From Salinispora pacifica CNR114 (GTDB lineage Bacteria; Actinomycetota; Actinomycetes; Mycobacteriales; Micromonosporaceae), in contig NZ_AZWO01000007.1 in the NCBI RefSeq assembly GCF_000514775.1, positions 104,863 to 168,862 of the forward strand: DNA of 64,000 nucleotides, written 5' to 3'. The notes under the pieces are model-generated. The model was not told where the DNA came from and did no database searches. It saw only the letters and a list, made by a program, of their open reading frames with translations. Position 1 is the stretch's first letter; every line of letters begins with the position of its first letter. Shown one piece after another: positions 38,339 through 45,913 of this stretch. A program made the translations under genes and the position numbers.

Positions 38339-39358
38339 ATGGTCTACAAGGCTGAGTACATCTGGATCGACGGCACCGAGCCGGTCGCGAAGCTGCGGTC
38401 GAAGACGAAGATCATCGCCGATGGCGTCGAGCCGGGCCTCTGGGGCTTCGACGGTTCCAGCACCAGCCAGGCTGAGGGACACAGCTCCGACCGCGTGCTC
38501 CAGCCGGTCGCTAGCTATCCCGACCCGATCCGCGGCGGCGACAACCTGCTGGTGCTGTGTGAGGTCCTCAATATCGACGGTACGCCGCACAGCTCCAACA
38601 CCCGTGCCCTGCTGCGCCCGATCGCCGAACGGTTCGCGGCCCAGGAGCCGCTGTTCGGCATCGAGCAGGAGTACACGTTCTTCCAGGGCGACCGCCCCCT
38701 GGGCTTCCCCGACGGCGGATACCCGGCCCCGCAGGGCAGCTACTACTGCGGCGTCGGCGCCGGTGACATCCATGGCCGTGCCGTGGTCGAGGAGCACCTG
38801 GACAACTGCCTGGCTGCCGGTCTGTCGATCTCCGGTATCAACGCGGAGGTCATGCCCGGCCAGTGGGAGTTCCAGGTCGGCCCGCTGTCCCCGCTGGAAG
38901 TCGCCGACCAGCTCTGGGTCGCGCGCTGGCTGCTGCACCGCACCGCCGAGGACGCGGGCATCACCGTCACGCTGGATGCAAAGCCGGCCAAGGGCGACTG
39001 GAACGGCGCTGGCGCGCACACCAACTTCTCGACCCGGGCGATGCGCGAGGGTTACGACGCGATCATCGAGGCCTGCGAGTCCCTCGGTCGTGACGACAAG
39101 CCGCTGGAGCACATCCGCAACTACGGCGCCGGTGTCGAGTCCCGCCTGACCGGCGCGCACGAGACCGCCCCGTGGAACGAGTACAGCTACGGCGTCTCCA
39201 ACCGCGGCGCCTCCGTGCGTATCCCATGGCAGGTCGAGGTCGACAAGAAGGGCTACATCGAGGACCGGCGACCCAACGCCAACGTTGACCCGTATGTCGT
39301 CACCGCTCTCATGGTCGACACCTGCTGCGCCGCGCTCGAGAAGGCCAACCTCGGCTGA
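38339..39358 (+). CDS. glnII: Glutamine synthetase type II (GSII)
   Basis: ATP-dependent synthesis of glutamine from glutamate and ammonia. 339 residues, the short eukaryote-like type found in some actinomycetes and rhizobia. Motifs: WGFDGSSTSQAEGHSSD, EQEYTFFQGDRPLGFP, GAHTNFSTRAMR and GVESRLTGAHETAPWNEYSYGVSNRGASVRIP. It lacks the adenylylation loop of [14 protein letters not shown] lies just before the ATG. It lies 96 bases after the glutaminase, probably on one transcript, although it catalyses the reverse net reaction. A terminator follows at 39587-39626. Confidence 0.95.
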   Translation: MVYKAEYIWIDGTEPVAKLRSKTKIIADGVEPGLWGFDGSSTSQAEGHSSDRVLQPVASYPDPIRGGDNLLVLCEVLNIDGTPHSSNTRALLRPIAERFAAQEPLFGIEQEYTFFQGDRPLGFPDGGYPAPQGSYYCGVGAGDIHGRAVVEEHLDNCLAAGLSISGINAEVMPGQWEFQVGPLSPLEVADQLWVARWLLHRTAEDAGITVTLDAKPAKGDWNGAGAHTNFSTRAMREGYDAIIEACESLGRDDKPLEHIRNYGAGVESRLTGAHETAPWNEYSYGVSNRGASVRIPWQVEVDKKGYIEDRRPNANVDPYVVTALMVDTCCAALEKANLG

Positions 39359-39371
39359 GCGTGACGAGCGG

Positions 39372-39584
39372 GTGCACTATGACGAGGCGCTAGGCAAGTC
39401 CGTCGACCTGGACTGCTATCGGCAGGATCCCGACGACGTGGTGACATTGTCGCGTGAGGCTAGCTCTCACCTGTGGTCCACGATAGTCAAGCAGCCCGAG
39501 GCCGGGGACAAGCCCCTGCAAGGGATCGTCTTGGCGACCAAGCCCGCGGCATCGGTTGCGCAGTCACAGTCCGATGCCCACTGA
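39372..39584 (+). CDS. Possible small protein downstream of GSII
   Basis: 70 residues from GTG 39372 (VHYDEALGKSVDLDCYRQDPDDVVTLS...). The composition is protein-like and the frame ends just before the terminator, so it may be a third gene of this unit or a fragment of an older gene. No family is recognised and no ribosome site is clear. Confidence 0.3.
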   Translation: MHYDEALGKSVDLDCYRQDPDDVVTLSREASSHLWSTIVKQPEAGDKPLQGIVLATKPAASVAQSQSDAH

Positions 39585-39586
39585 CA

Positions 39587-39626
39587 GTGGGTGTGGTGTC
39601 GGGGCGCACCCCAACACCACACCCAC
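39587..39626. terminator. Hairpin between the GSII unit and the convergent monooxygenase gene
   Basis: GTGGGTGTGGTGT (39587-39599) pairs perfectly with ACACCACACCCAC (39614-39626) around a 14-base loop, placed to stop transcription from both sides. Confidence 0.65.
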
Positions 39627-39636
39627 GGCGCCGGAC

Positions 39637-39927
39637 TCAATCAATGTGAGTCATCTCGTACCGCGTGCATTCAGCGATCTTGTCGGCGGTGGCTTTCCCA
39701 TGATCTTGCACATGTGAGCGGTTCATGTGCACCTGCCAGAGTTCATGGGACTCCCAGTTCTCGTAAACGAGAAAACGGGTGGGGTCGCTGTTGTCCTGGT
39801 GGAGGTAGTAGTTAATACACCCGTTCTCCTGTCGGATGATCGGGACAACCCTCCTGAGCTCGGCCTTGAGCGGTTCCACCTGGTCCGGCTTGGCGCGAAC
39901 GTCGACAACAATGGTCAGGTGTGGCAT
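39637..39927 (-). CDS. Antibiotic-biosynthesis-monooxygenase-type (ABM) small protein
   Basis: 96 residues with the ABM ferredoxin-like fold: MPHLTIVVDVRAKPDQVEPLKAELRRVVPIIRQENGCINYYLHQD, then FLVYENWESHELWQVHMNRSHV. This matches YgiN/quinol-monooxygenase-type proteins, which act as cofactor-free oxygenases or related roles. It is a single-gene unit with a terminator on its 3' side. The substrate cannot be read. Confidence 0.85.
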   Translation of the reverse strand: MPHLTIVVDVRAKPDQVEPLKAELRRVVPIIRQENGCINYYLHQDNSDPTRFLVYENWESHELWQVHMNRSHVQDHGKATADKIAECTRYEMTHID

Positions 39928-40092
39928 TCGGCGCTCCAGGGTTCCTCGTCAGATGCGCTTAACCTCCTCAAACTAGCGGCTGAGATCACGCGGAGTCCCG
40001 GCAAGCCATCAACTGAAGCACCGAGGGGTCGGGGCTGAGGTGGCGAGGGCAGGGGCACGGGCGGTGGCGCAGTCGGGCGTCATCCTGGCCGC

Positions 40093-40137
40093 CTGGTGCT
40101 CCCTGGGACGCGGCCCCCGCGCCGCAGGGAGCACCAG
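40093..40137 (-). terminator. Hairpin downstream of the RibD-like reductase gene
   Basis: CTGGTGCTCCCTG (40093-40105) pairs perfectly with CAGGGAGCACCAG (40125-40137), directly after the reductase stop on the minus strand. Confidence 0.6.
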
Positions 40138-40138
40138 C

Positions 40139-40681
40139 TCAGCGCAGAATCTGGAACCGCAGGTGGGTCGCCTGGGGTGTATCGATCACACCCACGTTCT
40201 CCAACCGCAGGGCGGTATCGTCGAACAGCTTTATCCCGTCACCGATCACCAGGGGCCGTACCGCCAGCCGGATCTCGTCAACGAGCCCCGCGGCCAGGCA
40301 CTGCTGGGCGAGCTGGGCGCCGCCGCCGATGATGACCTCACGCTCCCCCGCAACGGCCTGCGCACGGCGTACGGCCTCGGCCACGTCCGGGATGAAATGG
40401 AAGACGGTATCCCCTTTGGCCACCTGCTCCGGCGTGCTGTGCGAGACGACGAAGTGCTCGACCGGGAACGGGTTGTCCACGAACCCGTCCTGGCTGGCGC
40501 CCTGGTCGTAGGTGCGTCGCCCCATGACCATCGCGCCCATGTTGCGCTGTAGCTCCTCGACGATCGCCTGGCTCTCTGGCGAGGGTGCGAAAAACCAGTC
40601 ATGCAGCCCGGCGGGCCCACCGTCCGCGGCGGCGATGCAGCCATCTACCGACATCGTCATATCCAAGACCACTTTTCCCAT
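40139..40681 (-). CDS. Dihydrofolate-reductase-like (RibD C-terminal domain) protein
   Basis: 180 residues. It starts MGKVVLDMTMSVDGCIAAADGG, has MGRRTYD and ends with VIIGGGAQLAQQCLAAGLVDEIRLAVRPLVIGDG, the pattern of the YyaP/RibD-C family of NADPH-dependent reductases. These are not true DHFRs; the substrate is usually unknown. GGAGG lies 4 bases before the ATG at 40681, which settles the start against the upstream ATG at 40741. Confidence 0.88.
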   Translation of the reverse strand: MGKVVLDMTMSVDGCIAAADGGPAGLHDWFFAPSPESQAIVEELQRNMGAMVMGRRTYDQGASQDGFVDNPFPVEHFVVSHSTPEQVAKGDTVFHFIPDVAEAVRRAQAVAGEREVIIGGGAQLAQQCLAAGLVDEIRLAVRPLVIGDGIKLFDDTALRLENVGVIDTPQATHLRFQILR

Positions 40682-40857
40682 GAAACCTCCACCGGTTGCT
40701 GGCATCCTGTTTCGCGAGCCGGGAACCGCGCTCCTGACCACCTCTCCGGGGTCGCTGAGGTGTCATGAGCACGAGAAGCTCGCTTCCACCGATGCCACCA
40801 TCACCCACCGACATTCCGGTGACCCGCCGACTCACCGGGTGCCCCGCCGTGGCGGTG

Positions 40858-41157
40858 CTATCCAACCCCGTCATCCTGATCTGGATTCGCTGTCGGGCTG
40901 CTTCGGGGTGTCCAGGCAAGGAAGCGGTCGAAGAGGGTCTTTGGATCTGGGTCCTTCTGTGGGTGGAGTTTGTGCAGGTCGGCTGCGGCGTCGTGGAGTT
41001 GGTTGCAGAGGTAGATCCGGAGCGCGACGAGGTCCTTGGCGTACTCGTGGCACAGGGTGAGTCGGGCGGTGGCGCAGGGCCAGGGTGCGGCGCAGGTACG
41101 GCAGATCCAGAGTGGGCGTAGTGGCAGGTGTGGTCGGGCGGCGGGAGGGGTCACCAT
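40858..41157 (-). CDS. Small zinc-binding-like protein next to HTH-DUF397 module
   Basis: 99 residues from ATG 41157. Cysteines cluster as WICRTCAAPWPCATARLTLCHEY, a likely metal site, followed by a helical KDLVALRIYLCNQLHDAAADLHKLHP and an end rich in Asp/Pro. I know similar sequences as genus-level proteins beside DUF397-type regulators in Micromonosporaceae, without a function. It overlaps the upstream small gene by 7 bases (ATGGTGA), so they form a pair transcribed away from the HTH gene. Confidence 0.65.
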   Translation of the reverse strand: MVTPPAARPHLPLRPLWICRTCAAPWPCATARLTLCHEYAKDLVALRIYLCNQLHDAAADLHKLHPQKDPDPKTLFDRFLAWTPRSSPTANPDQDDGVG

Positions 41158-41453
41158 TTGCCGCCGTTGGCGCGCCAGGTTTGGGCGGGGGTGAGCCAGC
41201 CGACGCGGCCAACCTGGGGGTTGGCGACGGTGGGGGCGTTCCACGCGGGGCGGTTCGGTGGGGGCGCGGCGGTGGTGGGTTCGGTTGGCACGGTGGTGTG
41301 GCGGTCCGGGCAGGTTCGCCAGCGTAGGCCGCAGGAGCACCGGGGGCGGGGCCCGCGCCAGACCGGGTGGTGTCGGGGTGCGAGCGGGATGGGGCGTTGG
41401 TTGTGGGGCCACCGGAACGGGTGGAGAAGCCAGCTTCGGATAGATCGAGACAT
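41151..41453 (-). CDS. Small Pro/Arg/Cys protein paired with the previous gene
   Basis: 100 residues from ATG 41453 (MSRSIRSWLLHPFRWPHNQ...). A short basic N-terminus, one CSCG cysteine pair with CPDRHT, and a Trp-rich end (WNAPTVANPQVGRVGWLTPAQTWRANGG). AAGGG lies 7 bases upstream. It lies next to the HTH gene on the opposite strand, so the 252-base gap holds both promoters. Function unknown. Confidence 0.55.
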   Translation of the reverse strand: MSRSIRSWLLHPFRWPHNQRPIPLAPRHHPVWRGPRPRCSCGLRWRTCPDRHTTVPTEPTTAAPPPNRPAWNAPTVANPQVGRVGWLTPAQTWRANGGKW

Positions 41454-41726
41454 AGCGCTGCCCTTCTTGAATCCACTGTGAGTGTCACGCCCCCGGCGGT
41501 GGAGGTCGCCCGGCCGGGGGAGCGGGCGACCCACCGCGACGCTGCGTTCGGAAATGGAAGCGAGCGTCGTGCTTCACAGTGTGCTGATGGCGCGGCTACG
41601 GTCGGAAGGGTTTGGCCGTGTTGTGCGAGGGCCTTTGGGTGGGGCTGGGGTTGCGGGTGGCGCGGTACTGGAGTCGATCAACCGGTTCGTGGAGGGCGGT
41701 TGGAGATGGCGACTGGAGAGATGACC
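41454..41726 (+). repeat. Duplicated promoter segment, copy A
   Basis: This region upstream of the HTH gene, including the start of its coding sequence, recurs at 42742-42960 with many identical blocks (GTGCTTCACAGTGTGCTGAT, then GGCGCGGTACTGGAGTCGAT, then GGAGGGCGGTTGGAGATGGC). It shows that the following HTH-DUF397 unit was duplicated in tandem. Confidence 0.75.
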
Positions 41727-42518
41727 GCTGCGGCGTTTTTGGTGGCGGAGTTGCGGCGGGCGCGGGTTCGGCGGGGCTGGAGTCAGGAGGAGTTGGCCAG
41801 GGCCATCAACTATTCGCCGTCGATGGTCAGTGCGGTGGAGTTGGGGCAGGCGCCGCCGACCAGCAAGTATCTCGAGCAGTTCGACAAGGCGCTGGACACC
41901 GGCGGCCTCTTCACCCGCATGCTGACGAACCTGGTCAGTCTGGATCGTGCCCAACCCTGGCTACGCGGCGGTGGCGAGATCGTTTCGCAGGCGCGGGTGC
42001 TGCGGTGGTTCGAACCGCTCTACGTTCCCGGTCTGCTCCAGACCGAGGCGTACGCGCGTGCCGTCTTCGAGGCAGGTGGCCTGCTTGAGGCAGCGGAGGT
42101 GGAGGCGCGGCTCAACGAGCGGATGGAAGGCCAGCGCATACTCTACGACGAGGAGCAGCCGCGCCTGGTGGCGGTGGTAGACGAGGCCGCTCTGCGTCGA
42201 CAGGTCGGGACCCGTAAGACCATGTATGACCAGACTGCTCACCTCGCCCGGGTGGCGACCGAGCATCCCCGTGTTCGGCTGTATGTCGTGCCACTGTCAG
42301 GGCAGGAGTATCCGGGGATGGGCGGGCCGTTCATCCTCGCGACCCTCCGTGAGGAGACGGAGTTGGCGTTCCTCGCGACGCAGGTGGGTGGGCAGGAAGT
42401 CGATCAGCCGTCGGATCTCGGGCGGCTGCAACGGGTCTGGGAAGCTACCCTTGGCGAGGCATTGCCTCCACAGGAGTCGATCGAACTGGTGAGGAAAGTG
42501 ACGGAGTCATGGACTTGA
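41706..42518 (+). CDS. HTH (XRE) regulator with DUF5753 domain
   Basis: 270 residues. An XRE helix-turn-helix (about 10-65: LVAELRRARVRRGWSQEELARAINYSPSMVSAVELGQAPPTSKYLEQFD) precedes a DUF5753 ligand-type domain (RVLRWFEPLYVPGLLQTEAYARAV through FLATQVGGQEVDQ). This class is very abundant in actinomycetes and is nearly always followed by DUF397, as here. The start is ATG 41706; ATG 41721 is an alternative. The stop overlaps the DUF397 start by 10 bases. Confidence 0.9.
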   Translation: MATGEMTAAAFLVAELRRARVRRGWSQEELARAINYSPSMVSAVELGQAPPTSKYLEQFDKALDTGGLFTRMLTNLVSLDRAQPWLRGGGEIVSQARVLRWFEPLYVPGLLQTEAYARAVFEAGGLLEAAEVEARLNERMEGQRILYDEEQPRLVAVVDEAALRRQVGTRKTMYDQTAHLARVATEHPRVRLYVVPLSGQEYPGMGGPFILATLREETELAFLATQVGGQEVDQPSDLGRLQRVWEATLGEALPPQESIELVRKVTESWT

Positions 42519-42691
42519 CGGGTGCTACCTGGCGGAAGAGCAGTCGCAGTGCTCAGACCAACGACTGTGTCGAAGTGGCCACGAACCTGCCGGGTGTGGT
42601 GGGGCTGCGGGACAGTAAGGACCCGGCGGGGCCGGCGCTGACGATCGACCCGGGTTCCTGGCGGTCCTTCCTGGTCTCGCTGCAACGCTAG
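42509..42691 (+). CDS. DUF397 protein paired with the HTH-DUF5753 regulator
   Basis: 60 residues: TGATWRKSSRSAQTNDCVEVATNLPGVVGLRDSKDPAGPALTIDPGSWRSFL. Complete DUF397 domain. Coupled by overlap to the regulator; the pair may act as a toxin-antitoxin-like or regulatory partnership, which is not established. A second, very similar copy lies 285 bases downstream. Confidence 0.88.
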   Translation: MDLTGATWRKSSRSAQTNDCVEVATNLPGVVGLRDSKDPAGPALTIDPGSWRSFLVSLQR

Positions 42692-42741
42692 GACCCCTCG
42701 TCCAGGATCTGCTGCCGACCGGCGCTGGGCGGATTCAACTT

Positions 42742-42960
42742 GGCGCTGCCCCTCTTTCTTGAATCGACCGTGCCACCGCGACGCCGCGTTCGGGACAGGC
42801 GTTGTGCTTCACAGTGTGCTGATCGCGCGGCTACGGCCGAAGGGTTCGGCTGCGCTGCGTGAGAGCCTTTGGCCGGGCTGAGGTTTGCTGGTGGCGCGGT
42901 ACTGGAGTCGATCAACCGGTTCATGGAGGGCGGTTGGAGATGGCGACACGAGATGACCGG
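42742..42960 (+). repeat. Duplicated promoter segment, copy B (HTH gene deleted)
   Basis: Near-copy of 41454-41726. It keeps the promoter region and the first codons of the HTH gene (ATGGCGACA...), but then jumps to the sequence just before DUF397, so the regulator's body has been deleted from this copy. Confidence 0.75.
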
Positions 42961-42975
42961 AGAGGTCGCGGAGCC

Positions 42976-43164
42976 ATGGGCCTGATGGGTGCTACCTGGC
43001 GTAAGAGCAGCCGGAGTGGTTCCAACGACCAATGTGTTGAGGTGGCGACGAACCTGCCGGGTGTGGTGGGGGTGCGGGACAGTAAGGATCCGGCGGGGCC
43101 GGCGCTGACGATCGACCGGGGTTCCTGGCGGTCTTTCCTGGCTGCGCTACGCGTCGGCGAGTAG
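42976..43164 (+). CDS. DUF397 protein, second copy without its regulator
   Basis: 62 residues, about 80 percent identical by eye to the copy at 42509-42691 (TWRKSSRSGSNDQCVEVATNLPGVVGVRDSKDPAGPAL). The adjacent sequence shows that it came from a tandem duplication followed by loss of the HTH gene. It may be expressed from the duplicated promoter. Confidence 0.82.
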   Translation: MGLMGATWRKSSRSGSNDQCVEVATNLPGVVGVRDSKDPAGPALTIDRGSWRSFLAALRVGE

Positions 43165-43188
43165 CCAGCGCGGCGCGGCCTGTCCTGG

Positions 43189-44226
43189 CTACGGGGTGAC
43201 CACGCTGAGGTGGGCCGGGGGCAGCCAGAGGTGGGTGTCGTCGCCGGGGCGCAGCGGTGCTGCCGGCCCGGTGGTGAGCTGCAGGGTGACTCCCGCGCTG
43301 GTGGCCTGGATGTCGAGGTGGGTGCCCCGGTCGGTGACGGCGGTGATGGTCGCCGACACCACGTTCTCCCCCTGCTGGTCGCCGACCACGATGGCTGCCG
43401 GGCGAATGAGGAGCAGGCCCGCTCCTCGGTGGTCGGTGTCGAGGCGGAGCCGGCCGAGGGGGCAGTCGAAGTGGCCGGCGGAAGCGGTGCCGGGGATGGC
43501 GTTGCCGGCGCCGCCCAGGAATCGGGCGACGGCCAGGGTCGCGGGCCGGCGAAACAGGTCGGCGGGCGGGGCGTGCTGCGCGACCCGGCCGCCGAGGAGC
43601 ACGGTGACCGTGTCGGCCACGTCGGTGGCCTCGTCGCGGTCGTGGGTGACGAAGAGGGTGGTGCTGCCCTCCCGCCGGTGCAGCTCGGTGAGGAGCGCCC
43701 GCATGTCGCCGCGTAGCTGTGGGTCGAGGGCGCTGAACGGCTCGTCGAGTAGCAGGACACCGGGGCGGGCGGCCAGGGCGCGGGCGAGGGCGACGCGCTG
43801 CTGCTGGCCGCCGGAGAGTTCGCCGCTGCGCCGCTCGCCGTAGCCCGGGAGCGCGACGGCGTCGAGCAGCTCGGCGACCCGCCGTTGGATGGCAGCGCGG
43901 TCGGTGCCGCGCATCCGCAGGCCGAAGGCGACGTTCTCGGCCACGGTGAGGTGCGGGAAGAGCAGGGGGCGTTGGAAGACGACGCCGAGGTCGCGCCGGT
44001 GCGGGGGCTGGCGCAGGACACTGTGGCCGGCGAGCCGGACGTCGCCGCCGGTGGGGGTGCTCAGCCCGGCGACGATCGACAGGAGGGTGGACTTGCCGCT
44101 GCCGGAGGGCCCGAGGACGGCGGTACGGGTGCCCGCCGGCACCTCCAGGGTGACCCGGCGCAGCGTCGGCGTGGTGGCACCCGGGTAGGTGTGGTCCAGG
44201 TCGGCGATGGTGATGTCGGTGGTCAT
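43189..44226 (-). CDS. ABC transporter ATP-binding protein (YnjD-like)
   Basis: 345 residues; energises the importer encoded by the next genes. Walker A is GPSGSGKST (about 38-46), the Q-loop VVFQRPLLFPHL follows, then the signature LSGGQQQR, Walker B VLLLDEPFSALD and the H-loop FVTHD. A C-terminal TOBE-like domain (about 230-345) may be regulatory. The ATG at 44226 overlaps the permease stop (ATGA). It is the last gene of a seven-gene operon; a short gap separates it from the DUF397 gene. Confidence 0.9.
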   Translation of the reverse strand: MTTDITIADLDHTYPGATTPTLRRVTLEVPAGTRTAVLGPSGSGKSTLLSIVAGLSTPTGGDVRLAGHSVLRQPPHRRDLGVVFQRPLLFPHLTVAENVAFGLRMRGTDRAAIQRRVAELLDAVALPGYGERRSGELSGGQQQRVALARALAARPGVLLLDEPFSALDPQLRGDMRALLTELHRREGSTTLFVTHDRDEATDVADTVTVLLGGRVAQHAPPADLFRRPATLAVARFLGGAGNAIPGTASAGHFDCPLGRLRLDTDHRGAGLLLIRPAAIVVGDQQGENVVSATITAVTDRGTHLDIQATSAGVTLQLTTGPAAPLRPGDDTHLWLPPAHLSVVTP

Positions 44227-45059
44227 CGGCCGACTCCGAGTAGGGCGGTGTCTCGGCCGGCGAGTCGCCGGGCGGCGAGGGCGGTCAGCAGCAGGGGCGG
44301 GGCGACGGCGACCAGCGCGATGGCTGCGGTGGCGGCCTGATTGCCACTGCCGGCGGCGGTGGCGAAGAGCAGCAGCGGCACGGTGGTGACGACGCCGCCC
44401 CCGATGAGCAGGGTCAACAAATAGTCGCTCCAGGAGATGAGGAAGGCGAACATGGCGGCGACGAGCAGGCCGCCGCGCAGCTGGGGGAGGCTGACCTCGC
44501 GGAACGCCCGCCACGCCCCGGCGCCGAGGGTGCGGGCCTGCCGCTCCAGGGCGGGGTCGACCCCGGCCCACACCCCGGACATCAGCAGCGTGGCGTACGC
44601 GGTGGCCGCCGGTAGCTGGGCCAGGATCACGCCGGTGAGCGAGTCGGCGAGCCCGGCACGCAGGTAGACGATCTGCGCGCCCATGGCGACGGCGAACGGG
44701 GGCACCAGTACCGGGGCGAGCAGGACCAGCTCGATCAGCCGTCTTCCCGGCAGCCGGTACCAGGCCAGCGCGCGTCCGGCGGCGGCTCCGAGGGCGGTGG
44801 CGAGGACGGCGACGGCGGCGCCGATGCCGATGGAGGTGGCGACGGCCTCGGCGAGGCGGGACTGCGGGCCGAGGGCCTGCTCCCAGCCGGCCAGCGACCA
44901 GCGGTTCGGCCACAGGTCGGGGTAGAACCACTGGTCGGTGAAGGCCTGCACGGCCAGCGGCAGCAGCGGCCCCGCCACCCAGAGCCCGGTGAGGACCAGC
45001 ACCGTGGGGCGGGTCAGCGCCGCGCCGAGCGGCCGGCGGGGTCGCCGCGCTTCCGTCAT
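44223..45059 (-). CDS. ABC transporter permease (second)
   Basis: 278 residues, about six transmembrane helices, binding-protein-dependent permease. The EAA-type loop is AGAWRAFREVSLPQLRGGLLVA. In E. coli the corresponding YnjC is one long fused double permease; here two genes replace it. The ATG at 45059 overlaps the stop of the first permease. Confidence 0.87.
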   Translation of the reverse strand: MTEARRPRRPLGAALTRPTVLVLTGLWVAGPLLPLAVQAFTDQWFYPDLWPNRWSLAGWEQALGPQSRLAEAVATSIGIGAAVAVLATALGAAAGRALAWYRLPGRRLIELVLLAPVLVPPFAVAMGAQIVYLRAGLADSLTGVILAQLPAATAYATLLMSGVWAGVDPALERQARTLGAGAWRAFREVSLPQLRGGLLVAAMFAFLISWSDYLLTLLIGGGVVTTVPLLLFATAAGSGNQAATAAIALVAVAPPLLLTALAARRLAGRDTALLGVGR

Positions 45060-45913
45060 CGCCGCGCTCCCGTCACCCGGCCGACGGCCCGCCGGCTGGC
45101 CCCGGTGTACGCGAGTGCCGCCGCGACGGCGATGACCGCGATCAGCAGGGCGATGGCGACGCCCTCGGCCCGGCCGGAGAGTTCGGCGGCGGTGAACCGC
45201 TGGTAGGCGAGGACCGGTAGCGGCTGCGGGTAGGCCCGGCCGAGCAGTGCGGGCACCTCGTACGCGCCGAGGGTGAAGGCGAAGATCAGCACCGCCACGG
45301 CCAGGATCGACGGGGCGAGCAGGGGCAGGGTCACGTGCCGCAGCACCTGCCGGGGGCGGGCACCGAGGGTGGCGGCGATCCGTTCGTGCTCGGCGACCGG
45401 CCCGCCGAGCGCGGCGAGGACGACGATCAGCACGAACGGTGCCTCCTTCCACACGTACTCGGCGATCACGGCGACCGCGTGCGGGTCGGCGACCAGGGCG
45501 GGCAGCGCGACGCCGACGGTACGGGCGACGCGGGCCAGCAGGCCGGAGTCGGCCAGCAGCAGCCCGATCGCGACCGCGCCGATCAGGTGCGGCACCGGCA
45601 GCCCGAGCTGGGCCAGGAAGGTGGCCGTGCGTCGGCCCGCGGCGGTGCGGCGCAGGGCCAGGGCGGCGGCGACCCCGATGGCGACGGCGAGCCCGGTGGC
45701 GACGGTGGAGATCCAGAGGCTCAGCAGCAGCCCGTCGGTGAACGCCGGACCCTCGGTCACCCGCTGGTAGGCGGCCAGGCCGACCGGTGTGTCGGTGAAC
45801 CCGGCCAGGCCGAGGCTCTGTGCGAACCCGTAGCCGAGCCCGCCGCCGAAGAGCAGCACCACGGTGGCCAGCGCCGGCAGGATCAGCAGGAGGCCGGTGC
45901 GGCGGTGGTTCAC
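45056..45913 (-). CDS. ABC transporter permease (first)
   Basis: 285 residues, about six transmembrane helices, with the EAA loop ATLGARPRQVLRHVTLPLLAPSIL. It starts at GTG 45913, which overlaps the stop of the binding-protein gene by 4 bases. Together with the second permease it should form the membrane channel of the importer. The substrate is unknown. Confidence 0.87.
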   Translation of the reverse strand: MNHRRTGLLLILPALATVVLLFGGGLGYGFAQSLGLAGFTDTPVGLAAYQRVTEGPAFTDGLLLSLWISTVATGLAVAIGVAAALALRRTAAGRRTATFLAQLGLPVPHLIGAVAIGLLLADSGLLARVARTVGVALPALVADPHAVAVIAEYVWKEAPFVLIVVLAALGGPVAEHERIAATLGARPRQVLRHVTLPLLAPSILAVAVLIFAFTLGAYEVPALLGRAYPQPLPVLAYQRFTAAELSGRAEGVAIALLIAVIAVAAALAYTGASRRAVGRVTGARR

